In this document: piece by piece, positions 33,801 through 44,344 of the stretch
How the letters are laid out: each line of letters begins with the position of its first letter
Numbering within the stretch: position 1 is the stretch's first letter
Assembly: GCA_963969345.1 (NCBI GenBank)
Contig: OZ017767.1
Span: forward strand, 7,716,739-7,780,738
Length of the DNA: 64,000 nt
Source: Turbatrix aceti
Lineage: Eukaryota > Nematoda > Chromadorea > Rhabditida > Panagrolaimidae
Direction: 5' to 3'
The notes under the pieces: generated by a model
What the model saw: only the letters and a program-made list of their open reading frames with translations
Databases searched by the model: none
Told to the model about the DNA's origin: nothing
Program-made: the position numbers and the translations under genes

Positions 33801-34435
33801 GAAACGAAGCGCGCGCCATTCGTTTTTATGAAAACACATCTGAAGCCAAATCTCCAGAATCCGATTTTTTAAAAATCTAATATTGCGGTTATAGACTGCC
33901 CTTAGGGTCCTCCACAACTTAGACTCAAAACATTTTAAAGTGTAAAAATTGATGTGTCGGCCTTCTCCCCTTGTTGGTAAATCGGCTCGCAGACTGTCTA
34001 TTAATACTGCCCAAAAACAGTGCAAAAAAAAAACTCACGTTGCTCTTTCGATAAGGATAGCCCATTTCAACTCGTCCAATTCCGGTAACGATGACCTGGA
34101 CAGATTTCTCAGCCGTCGAAGAGTGTCCTGCCATTTTTCTCGCCAAATCGATTCCAACAGAGGCAGGTGTCCGTTTGATCCTTCCAATTCTTCCCCCAGG
34201 TGCTCGGGTCTCACGCAGTGGTACGCAGCGTTTTTCCAGAAGGAGTGCAACGCTATCACCTGAAAATTGACGTTTTCTCACTGTCAAAAGCAAAGTTAGA
34301 GCTTACGTCAGCTTTCTTGTCCTCATCCAGCTCCCTTATTAGTCTAGCAGGACGAGCCGGGAGTTCGCCGATAATTTTCTCGCTCCAGAATTTGATTTCG
34401 TCGGTTGACAACGTGGAGAGTGAAAGATCCGTCAT
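30891..34435 (-). CDS. COMM-domain (COMMD) family protein
   Basis: Probable subunit of the Commander complex, which recycles endosomal cargo (family knowledge). Exons 34307-34435, 34039-34259 and 30891-31044 join in frame to 167 residues. The N-terminal half is helical and charged. From about residue 95 the pattern SIWREKWQDTL...SLPELDELKWAILIE, then hydrophobic alternation and LKELHLTLQAIQGKLDAITK at the end, fits the COMM domain (an SLP-L-L-W-I start and a C-terminal helix with an L-x2-I-x3-L pattern). It looks closest to COMMD9/10, but the subtype is uncertain and the protein is shorter than the usual ~200 residues. Intron 2 (31045-34038, 2994 bp) is almost filled by two palindromic elements. 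Confidence 0.55.
31045..31358. repeat. Fourfold TCATTTCCC(A/G)CAACGAAATT repeat in the COMMD intron
   Basis: The motif occurs at about 31108 (as TCAATTCCC), 31157, 31282 and 31336. In addition CAGATTCTCTGAAATT, which includes the exon 3 acceptor at 31045, is repeated at about 31228. This suggests a local duplication that copied the 3' splice site. Confidence 0.6.
31359..32998. mobile_element. Long-palindrome element 1 flanked by TTAA
   Basis: This 1640-bp element has arms of about 740 bp (31359 to about 32107 and about 32263 to 32998) that are inverted copies with only scattered differences, around a spacer of about 155 bp. Predicted peptides on the two arms are identical apart from one residue. 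The ends are CAGACACTCTGCGAGCCGAT and its complement, and TTAA abuts both ends (31355-31358, 32999-33002). TTAA duplication is the piggyBac signature, but a TA duplication with an extra base at the ends fits equally. It carries no transposase and is therefore a foldback/MITE-type element. Confidence 0.85.
33003..34000. mobile_element. Long-palindrome element 2, related to element 1
   Basis: This 998-bp element starts directly after the shared TTAA and ends at another TTAA (34001-34004). Its ends are TAGACAGTCTGTGAGCCGAT and AATCGGCTCGCAGACTGTCTA. Both the ends and the sub-terminal sequence (ACACTTTCAAATGTTTTGAG and onward) are homologous to element 1 but diverged. The arms run almost to the centre, where an alternating CG/CA tract (about 33491-33513) forms the loop. 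The right end lies 38 bp from the splice donor of COMMD exon 2. Confidence 0.85.
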
Positions 34436-35046
34436 TTTTGAAGGTTTTGACGGAAAATTATTTTTTGACAAAAATTTTAACGCGCGCGCGTTGGTCGCAC
34501 TTTGCCAAGCTCAATGTCAGCAGGTTTTCGACCGACCGTGACTTGTCGGTCGTCGCCAACTCGTGGTGTCGTCTACGTACGGAGCCGAGCCAGGTAGCAA
34601 CAACAACATCAGTCAGCAGTTGAGTTTATCTTCTTGCTTCGCGCCACAGTTGAGCACTACTGCTTGAACGCGCGTGATTGCGGCAGCAGGGTGTCGCTCG
34701 CGCGATTCGCATGTTATAATTAATTTTTTATGTCATAAAATTTTTTTGAGGTGAAGCGCCTATTTTCTTTTTTATCTTGGGCAAAAAGCGCTTTCTTGCA
34801 AGAATTTTTTTTGAAGTTTTATCACTTTTGCGCGTTTTTTGATCCCGTGTTTCTCGTTCGGTCTGAAAGTTGAAAACTGTCGCTTTCACGTGTCCTCTTC
34901 CGTACATATTCTTTCACCTATATATATTTTTTTCTTACTTCAGCACCGCTCAACCAATGTGACGTAACCGACGCTAAACCCGATCCTCTTCCTGTTTTCC
35001 TGCCTTCTGTCTCTCTCCTGCTCCTGCATGGTTATCGGTCAACGCG
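34436..35046. promoter_or_regulatory. Divergent promoter region, COMMD and EI24
   Basis: About 610 bp between two start codons on opposite strands. It is GC-richer near both genes and has CACGTG-like and GTGACGTAAC (CRE-like) words at about 34879-34968. No specific factor site can be assigned. Confidence 0.35.
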
Positions 35047-36608
35047 ATGGCTTCGCTTTCGGCGTATTTCTATGAATTCGCCAAGGGCCTACGCGATTCT
35101 CTGCTTGGATTTGTCAAAATCGGCCAACTCGACGCTGCTCAGGCTGCGGCAGTCGATGCTAGTAAAGCCAAGCAGTCCAGCCAACGAGAACGAGAATCCG
35201 TGCTACGAAACGCAGAGTCAACAACGTCGCTGAATTCTCTGTCATCGACTTCTGCTTCGTCGTCGGCGCTAAAACGATCCAAAAGACCGAAATTAACCGT
35301 CAACCAGCAGAGATTCATGCAGCAAAGAGGAAATCAGAGCAATCGAACCGTAAAAGAGATCGAACACAATCAATCCGCGACGCTTATCTTTATAAAAGTA
35401 AGTTTTTGGATTTACGATCGTATAATAGTTGTGTACTTATTTACTGTAGTTCTTACGCGAAAGTGTTATCTTTTCTGCGTGCGCATTCTGCAGCAAAAAG
35501 AAAGTAATCGTACGTCATAAATTACGATACTTCCGCATTTTGATCAATTTACGTTACTTTTTGCGTTCAATAGGTCTTTTTTTACATTTTTTGCAACAAA
35601 ATGAAAGTTATCGTAAGAGATAAATTACGATACTTTTGTTTTTGAAGTGTTTTTATGAGTTTACGATACTTTTTACATTCCATAGACCATTTTTTATAAA
35701 AGTCAGTTGTTTCATTTACGATCGTACTGATTTACTGTAGTTCTTACGCGAAATTGTTATCTTTCTTGTGTACGCATTCTGCAGCGAAAAGAAAGTCGTC
35801 GTTGTACATAAATTACGATACTTTTGTTTTTGATCAGTTTACATTACTTTTTACGTTCAACGGGTCCTTTTTTACAGTTTTTGCAGTTTTTTATTCGTTT
35901 TTTTTTCAGTGCGTCTTCTCGAATGTCATCCCGGTTGCGATCCTATTTTTGCTGCAACTACTCAACGTGTCCATAGAATCGTTTCCGGTGATCGAAAGTA
36001 TACTGTCAGTCAGTCGGCAGTTTTTCACATTCATTCTGTTCATCTTCATCCGCTTCATCTCGTCGCTCTGGTTCTCCGACATCAGCAAGGCCGCCGTCAA
36101 GCTTCGCAAATCCCCACCACCATCCGCACTCGCAAATGGCCAGACGATGTCGCTCTACGATTCAGCCTCCGAATTTGTCTTTAGTACATTTATCGAGACC
36201 GTTGTCCTCATCGAAGCGATGGCACTCTACTCACTGCCATTTCCCATCCTCAACGAGGTCCTAGGCTTCGTCTTTATGTCACTCCTCAATTCCTTCTACT
36301 CGTTTGGCTATCTCTGGGGCAAGCAGAGTACACGCCTTGCCACCCGCGTACAACGTGTCGAAAACCACTGGCCATACTATATTGGTTTTGGATTTATTCT
36401 TACCGCTCTTACGAGTCTTTCGGAGAGCTTTGTCGTCAATGGGTTCATCTTTGCGGCTTTGTTTCCATTTTTTATCATCTCTAGCTGCGCAGCCGATACG
36501 CCCACCGATCAGGGGGCTCTTCCGCTCGTTACTGTACCCGTATTTTCGTTTACCGAGCGTCTTTGTACGTTTTTTGTCAAACTCTTCCAGCACCCCAAAT
36601 CCGTCTGA
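35047..36608 (+). CDS. epg-4: EI24/EPG-4 autophagy transmembrane protein
   Basis: ER-resident multi-pass protein needed for progression of autophagosomes (EPG-4 in C. elegans, EI24 in mammals). Exons 35047-35397 and 35910-36608 give 349 residues, close to the usual 340-360. The N-terminus LSAYFYEFAKGLRDSLLGF is the EI24 signature, followed by a Ser-rich linker (about residues 55-80). Exon 2 begins with membrane segments (VIPVAILFLLQLLNV), the FIETVVLIEAMALYSLPFP stretch, and the conserved family block SLLNSFYSFGYLWG...RVQRVENHWPYYIGFG. The protein ends with FPFFIISSCAADTP and a short tail. The start at ATG 35047 follows AACGCG. Its 3' end converges with the formin gene 231 bp away. Confidence 0.93.
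35398..35909. repeat. EI24 intron: two copies of the repeat shared with the Nudix gene
   Basis: TTACTGTAGTTCTTACGCGA occurs at 35441 and about 35732 (spacing about 291 bp), each followed by GTTATCTTT, a TGCGCATTCTGCAGC-like stretch and TAAATTACGATACTT. These are reverse complements of the modules at 29960-30350. Confidence 0.75.
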
Positions 36609-36839
36609 CAGGTGCGGTGCCCATTCTCATCAATGCCACACTGCTACGAGGGTTTTTTTGTAAATAGGCACTTTTGTTTGTTTTCTTTCTTCAATTTTTT
36701 TTGCACTTTTTTCTAATATCAAGTTTTTTTCATATTTGATAAATGACTCGAAAAAATTGGATATCTTCATTTCATTTGCATCTATCTCTTCACCCGTAAA
36801 AAATATATCAGTTTACAGGACTTATGTTACAAAAAAATG

Positions 36840-39800
36840 TTACTCGTGTTCGTGTAGTACGTGAATCGAGTGTCTTGCAAAATTTTTCTGAATTGCAGAA
36901 TGCTTACGGTTTGGACGCATTGTAACGGTGGATATTGAGTGGCGTCCGATGGGTTGGATGCCGACGCTTCCGAGGTCACTGGAACGCGAGGCTTCGCGTA
37001 GGGCAGCCAGAACGGTTACGATAGTGCTGCAGAGGTCTTTGGGCTTCTTGGATGACATGTAGAAGAATGTTTGAGCGCTCGCGATCATGGAATTCAGTTC
37101 ATCGAGGAATCCGGAGACTTGGGCGATTTCGTTTCGGAGGCTCTGAAGAAAAACGAATATTGCAAACGTAGTTTTAAAAAAAATCTAAAAAAAAAACCAA
37201 ACAGTCCAATTTCCCCGTCCAAAAATCCAGTTTTTTGTCTTGAAACTCAAAATTTAGGCCATATCATTACAATAAATTTTGCATTTGTGGACAAAATTTT
37301 GTACTTTTTCATAGCAAAAATACGTAATTAAAAAAATATTTTTTTTTGGGGTGAAAACACAATTTTCCTTTCCGGTTTCGTTTCGAAAAAAACACACATT
37401 GTACAGTTAAAAAAATATTGAAAAAAACCCCGAACAGTCGGGTACACGGCACGAAAATCCGCAGTTTTTCGTAAAAAAAATTTGGCCTTAAATTTTAAAA
37501 ATACCGTCTTGGAAAATAAAAAATTGTAATTTTTACAATGTTTTGGCAAAAATACGTAATTTTTACGCTTTTTTGACAAAAATTTATCATCTTGATAAAA
37601 AAATCCAAAAAAAAAACTCACATCAATCTCATCTTTGAGCGCGCCGATGTTGATCCGATCCTTCAAAATCTGCACGCACCTTTGCTTCACTTTAGCATCT
37701 TCGACATCCGCGAGCGCGGTTTCGAGATCAAAGATATCCCTATCCACGATCCGGGTGCAGAGTTTTACAACTTCGCTATCCTTGAATTCAGTTTCCAGAA
37801 GGCTTTTGCAATTCCGCTTCATTTCCATGGCTTCTTCTTTGACGTACGTGATTGCGCCTTCCAGCGTGTTTCTGAGTTTCTCAATTTGATCGTTAAAATC
37901 CTCCGGATTGAGATTGACCGCGCTTTCGAGTTCGAGGCTTTCAAGTTCGTTACAGGCTTTTTCAAAGTCTCCAAAGTGTTCGTAGAGAAAAGAGTGCACA
38001 AATACACCACTCGGACTTTTGATGTGGAGAAGTCGATTGAGTTCCTCGAAGGTGAATGCCGCGGAGCCCCAAAGCGGTGTTCCCTGGTTGAGGAAATTGC
38101 ATACCTGCAAAACTCTTCCGGCGACGACCATCCAGGGTTCATCGTAGGATCGGATTTTTTTGATCTCCGAAATATAAGTGTTGATGTCTTTTTGAACGTG
38201 TTCGGCCTGCAAATTTTTTTATAACTCACAAAAAATATTTTTTGTATAAAAAAATTATTTAAACTCAAAAAATACAGTTTTTAAGTGATAATTTTTTTAA
38301 ATAAAAAAGTTAAAATTTAAGCGTACAATTTAAACTTCTTTTAAAACTGAAAAAACAAATTTATCAGAATTTTTTTTACTTTAAATTTTAAAACAAAATT
38401 TTTTTAAAGTTTAAATTTAACGTTCAAATTTAAACTTTTTTTTAAATTTAAAAAATCGACTTAAATTAAATTTCGCGACTTGAAAGAAATTCAATTCAAA
38501 TTTTTTTTTAAATTTTTAATTATAAAACAAAATTCTTAAAACTAGTTGAAATTTTTTAAAAATTAATTTTAACATTTTCAATTAGTTTTTTCGATAAATT
38601 AAATTTTGGGTTAACTTTAAAAAAACCAACCCCAGTCTTGACTTCGTGCTGAACAACCCGAAATCTCGCCAGTGTCCGAAAAATTTCTTTCCCCTGAAGC
38701 AGGTAGCAGCAGTACAGCGCCCGGTCTTTTTCCGTGATTTTATGCTTGAATTCGACGCTCGCAAGTTCTTCCTTTTTCGGCAGAACGCCGAGGAGATTGT
38801 TGAGGAAGTCCATCTGGAGTTTCTGAGCATTTTTGCCATCGATGACAGCGCTGAAGAGAGAATCGATGCTGCCGTGGTAGACTTTGAGCGTGATGTCCAT
38901 GTTGAGCAGAATCTGGGGACTGATGAGCATCGCCGAGAGCGAAGCGCTCGGCGTAGCGACGGCTCGCAGCGACCTCCGGTCCGGTTCGTCTTCTCGGAAT
39001 TCCTGGACGAGCTGGTCTACAATGTGGTCGTCGAGTTTGGCTGCGAATAGCTGCTCGAACATTGTGTTTTCTGAAAAAAAAGAAAAAAAATACAAAAAAA
39101 AAACAAAAATACAAAAATTTTAAAAACAATGCAAAAACTCAAAAAAATAGAAAAGAACAAAAAATACAATCACCGTCAAAAAATTTAAAAAAAACTCAAA
39201 AAAATACAAAAAATAAAAAAAACACGATTTATTTTAAATTTAGAAACCAAAAAAAATGGAAAAAAATTAGAGAAAAACAGAAAATGCAAAAATCAGCAAA
39301 ATAAAAATTATAAAAAAAGGAAATATGAAAATAAAAAAATACTGAAAATAAAATTTTTTTAATTAAAAAAAATAATTAAAAAATCAAAAAAAAAATAAAA
39401 CTCACTGGCTTTGTGCTCAGAAACCTTTGTCCATCTGCATCGAACAGTCGGGGCTTTTTTATTGTATTCATGGCAATTTTTCGGCGGAGGAGCTTTGAAC
39501 ATGGATAGAAAGCCTCCCTTTTTCCCTCCCGGTGGGGGTGGGGGTGGAGGAGGTGGTGGCCCCCCACCGAGTGGTGGCGAGGGTCCTGGAGCTTTGAAAC
39601 CGAAGCCTGGAGGAAGTGGTGGTGGTGGTGGCGGTGGTGGTGGAATGCCTGATCCAGTCGAAGGTAGCGGTGGTGCCGGTGGTATAGAAGACTTTGATCC
39701 AAATCCCGGGGGTAGTGGAGGCGCTGGTGGAGGGCATGCTGCTCCTGCTGAGGGTAGCGGAGGCGCTGGGGGTATTGCCGACGCCTTGGAGCCAAAACCA

Positions 39801-42800
39801 GGTGGTAGAGGTGGGGCGGGGGGTATGGAAGACCTTGATTCGGGAATTGAAGGAAGTGGAGGCGCTGGAGGTGGTTTGGAGGCACTTGGGCCAAATCCTG
39901 GTGGCAACGGAGGTGCTGGAGGGATTGTTGAAGGTCCTGAGACGAAAACAGGTGATAGAGGTGGCGCGGGGGGTATAGAGGACCTTGATTTGACTTCTGG
40001 TGGTAGTAAAGGGGTTTCTGGACTTGAATCGACTTCAGAAGCCCCCAGCGGAGCTGTCAGAGCAGAATCCTCCGATCCAGGCACCGTAGAACACACAACC
40101 GGCGCTGAGGATTCAAAATCCACAGAATCCGACTTCACAGAGTCCAACAACGAAGACTCACGTAAATCTGACGTTTCTTCCGTTGAATCCGCCATCGGAG
40201 CCGAATTCGTCTCTTTTTCATCCTCATTTGATTCTTTTGACTCTCCAACCGACGATAAAGTTACCGTAATCCCTGACGTTCCTGTTTTCCGGTGAATAAT
40301 CTTCTCCAAACTGATTTCATTCGCGTTCATGTCGCAGAAGGGCGTCACTGACAGCGTAGAAGGTCTCCGACGATTCCTCACCGGTACTGTCGGCGAGACT
40401 GGATACGCAGTAGCACCGGGCATGCTTTTGACTCTCACAATCGGGTATCGAGTTGTTCGGGAACGCACAAACTGCCCGGACACCGGCGCCTCCTGGTCCT
40501 GATCCTGATCGCTGTCTCGGACTTTTTCGAGCCACGACGAAGAATGCAGCGGAGAAGAGGCGTTTTCATCGTTGTACACAACCGGGGAAGGGGTAGTTGG
40601 GGTGCGGCCTTCACTTTTGATACCTGCAAAAAAAGAAAAAAAATTAAATAAGAAAACTCAATTTAAAAATTTTTAAAAATGACCAAACCTAGCCAAAAAA
40701 ATCGTTCCATCCAAGCAGGTAGGGGTATAGGCAAACAAAACATTTTTTTCTTCAAAAAAACATGGAATAAGGCTATTAATGAACAATTAACCTGTCAGCA
40801 GTGGTTAATATACTATCAGATGGCTTATCAGAGGAAAAAAAGGGGAAGTTTTCCCCTATCAAAACAAAGCAAAGTACCCGGACCAAAAAAATCACAACTC
40901 ACTGAGTCTTCGAGAATTTCTCATGGACGCGCATCGACGAAATCGCTCGGTCTCTGTGAACTTGAGCAGGTTGCCCTGGAAAAAAAACAAATATTTTTTG
41001 GATGAAACTGCCGTAATTTTTTTCGTTTCGTTATTCCGAAGGGGTGAGTCATAAAAAAAAGTTGAGAAATGTGTCGAAAATCGGAGAAAACAAATTTTGG
41101 ATGATTCTACCGTAATTTTTTGTTTGTAGTTTTTTTTTGAGGTGAGTCACAAAAAAAGTGGAAGTACTATGTATGTATCGAAAATCGATGGATAGATTGC
41201 ACAAAATTGCTTCCGTGTTGGTTGATAAGGACACAAAAAATATATCATAGAAAAAAAAAACTCACTGCACAATTGAAGAGTTCACATTCTGGCTGTTGGG
41301 CTGCGGAACGGGTCATTTCGTCGAGCGAAGATAAAAGCCGGTCAATGAGGTGATCAGCAGCACGGAGGCTATCAAAACGCTCGATTTCTCGCGAAAATTC
41401 CAAAATATTCGGGACCAGCCGATTTTTGAGATCCTCTAATTGCTTGATTGAATCTAAAAAAAGCACATATATGTAGGCGTAAAAAAAACAATAAACTGCC
41501 AAGATAAAACCTCAAAAAACACGCGCCAATAAAAAAAAATCACTCAAGACACATAAAAAATTATTTTCATCTTCAAATCACCAAATCACGCATTTTTAAG
41601 ACAACATTGTGTTGATAGCGGCCGGCGGCGGTTACGACGACCCGAAAGGACATCGGAAGTCAAAGAAAGAGCGGAAGATGCTTTTTCAGCGAAAAGAAAA
41701 AGGCAGGGCACAGCTACATATGACGTACTTTTTTTCAGGTGACTGTCAGATAAGGGAGCTTGATCACTGCTTCAACCCAGAACAAACAGAGGCAAAGCTA
41801 TGATTGGAATTTTTTTTGCAGGCAAAAATTATTAGCGGACTAAAGCATTTTTTTGGATTTTTTTCTTCAGGAAGGAAAAAATGATGATTTGACAGACTGT
41901 AAAGGAAAAAAAATATTAGACAGTTTGTCTCGATCGAGACAGGGGATGGGGGGTTAATGATAGCGCCGGAAAAAAAATGAAGGAGATCAGGTTATCTCAA
42001 CTGATAGCCTAAGACTGAAAAGGTCGAAAATTTATTATCACCCAAAAATCCGGCACAACTCAGTCAGTGATAACGTGAGAAGAGAATTTTTTAGGTTAAA
42101 AACGGGCTCAAAGTGTCGACAACTTGAGTAATCGTAAAAATCATCGTAAAACGTACGTAAAAAATGATAGAGTGCGCGCGCGCGAGCCTAAAAAATCTGT
42201 GCAACTGCAGAAAAAAGTCCAGTCAAAAGGCGATCACGATCAAAATGTAATATTTATGTATTTATTTTGTCATTTTAACTGCCCTCCCACATTCATAAAT
42301 TTTGCCTTATCAAAAATGCGTTAATCAAAGATAAGTATGTTTATAAACGCGTGAACATCACGAGCTCGCGCTCCTCCGTCTTTTCTTACACGTTTGTTTC
42401 GTGCAAAATGCACAAAAAAACAGGAAACGATAGAAAAGGCGCTGGAAAGAAAAGAAAAAAAGGGAAAAAAGTGTCACGGTAACCACCCAAGGGCAAGATA
42501 GACAGTAAATCGTAAATCACCCCCTACTGCCTGCAACAGTTCAAGTCCGTCAGTTGTAATATTATTACTTATCAAACTAATGCAAGAATGACTAAAAAAA
42601 ATATAGGACTAACGTTTGTACTCTGCCCGAAACTTTTGACGACGAGAGTGGGATTTGATTGTCAGCAGGTAGTCGTTAACGATCCTCAGCGCTGTCAGAC
42701 AATCAGTAGCGTTCTTTTTTCCCAACTTGGTGAAAGCCGTCCGAGCTTGCCGTTCAGATGCATCCTGACGAACTAAAGAAAAAAAGTAACTGAATAACTG

Positions 42801-42953
42801 ATTTTTTGCACAATCAGCAAAAAAAAAACGATCGTAAGAGAAAATTCGAGAATCTTTAGGCTATAAATGGGCTCAAAAACCTACGCTTTCTGATGAACTG
42901 GAAAGCATCCCCGAAGCCGGACATCGACGAAAACTTGCGAGCAAGCGTCGGCG
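36840..42953 (-). CDS. Formin (FH1-FH2 actin nucleator), 5' exon not identified
   Basis: Nucleates and elongates unbranched actin filaments. Eight exons are placed: 42885-42953, 42614-42772, 41266-41453, 40903-40975, 39406-40623, 38631-39070, 37622-38206 and 36840-37142. They give over 1010 residues. Their phases agree, but the first needs one further upstream exon carrying the start codon, which I could not find. The N-terminal exons are helical and regulatory in type (FQFIRKLRQDASERQART and onward). The large exon has a Ser/Glu-rich part and then the FH1 domain, with about ten runs of PPAPPLP or longer poly-Pro. FH2 follows: the KNTMFEQLFAAKLDD lasso/knob entry, LYHGS/VYHGSIDSLF-type helices, and the hallmark core VAGRVLQVCNFLNQGTPLWGSAAFTFEEL. 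A basic C-terminal tail ends the protein. It resembles the FRL/INF/DAAM group, but the subclass is unresolved. Confidence 0.88.
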
Positions 42954-44344
42954 CTATAAAAAACACCAAAAAAAGTAAATTTTAGGTAACAAAAAAATGA
43001 TTGATTACGAACAGAAGCAAAACAAACTCGTAAGATCAAAGAACATCGGTATCACACGAAATTATTTGGGATCTAAGAAAAGAGGGATAACACAAATCAA
43101 TCACAGATGAAAACACAAAAAAAACTCAATAAATCAACGTTTACGGCCAAAAAAACACAACGGACAAAGAAAAAAAGTGACCGTTTACAAAATCTGCACT
43201 CTGCGTGCAGAAAAAAGTGGCGTTTGTTTTTTTACGTTCTTTTTTATTTTTGGATGTTGATTGTAAAATTTAGGTCCTTTTTTAATTTAATGCTCGTAAT
43301 TCACGGAATACACGTTTTTGGATCCGTTAAAACATGACAATAATTATTTTGTGGTTTGTGAGTTTTTTAGAGGGTGTCGAAGTGATGGATCCCTGCGGGG
43401 AGATCTCTTTAATCTCCTTGGGGATTCATGGGAAATTTCGTAATTTGGGATTTTTTCCATGTACCTGAGCTGTTTTTTGACAACTTTTTTTTAATTAAAA
43501 CAAGTGTGAATTTATTCGTTGCTGACAAAAAACAGCCTATTTTTTGAAAAATTGTCACAAATCAACCGGGATAATAATTTTTTTAAATTTCATCTATCAC
43601 ATTTTTTTCGAAGTTTAAATTAAATTTAGTTTTTTTTCAATTGAACTTTTTGTATACCATTGCGTGTGGTCTTCGATGGTATACAAAAACTGTGGCAGCG
43701 ACAAGCGCAATCGAATGCGCTGCGCGGAATTTCACGCGTTCGTACATTCAATGGATCGTTCGTTCCATTTGAGCTTTTGACGCGGAAAATTTATTTTATT
43801 TTATTTTGTTTACCTTGATGTCAGTTTTTTCAGCAGTTTTTTGCATTTGCACGTTTTAGGTAACTTTTTATGTAACACATTATGCTTCTTTTTTTTGATT
43901 TTAAAGGATGACAGCAGAAAGCTTTTGTGATAACAAAGTTCACACGCAGATTGACGGCAATCGAACGGACGACATTTCACGGAACTTCAAAAAATAACCG
44001 TCCATCGACAAAATCCGATTACTTGATACAACTCTTGGGCTTGGGTCCCTCGGCCTTATCAAATAATACTTTTGACTGACGCTCAATCATGTATTTGTTG
44101 TCACAACTCCAATTTTGGTCATTTGTTACTGTTCTTACGGAATGCAGTCGTACATCGTACTTTTTATAGCAGAGGTGCGGTTATTTGGTTGTAACAGTGT
44201 CGATGGAGTTGTATAATAATACACAACCGATTAACGCCTGGCGGCGACTCCAGAAGTGGAGTCGCCACTGATAAGCAACTCTTCCGCGCCCCTTCGTCGC
44301 CTCCATCGCCGCGGACTGGGGTGTTGTCATTCGGACTGGCCGCC
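42954..44344. other. Formin 5' region and upstream of the kinase-like gene
   Basis: It should hold the missing first exon(s) of the formin on the minus strand, but no candidate with ATG, correct phase and donor was convincing. It contains a perfect 14-bp hairpin at 43647-43689. Confidence 0.45.
43647..43689. repeat. Perfect 14-bp hairpin
   Basis: TTTTTGTATACCAT (43647-43660) and ATGGTATACAAAAA (43676-43689) are exact complements around a 15-nt loop. Confidence 0.8.

Noticed and set aside
39411..40295. 294-codon Gly-rich frame on the plus strand
   Set aside because: It is the antisense of the poly-Pro FH1 domain of the formin. Pro codons read backwards give Gly and suppress stops.
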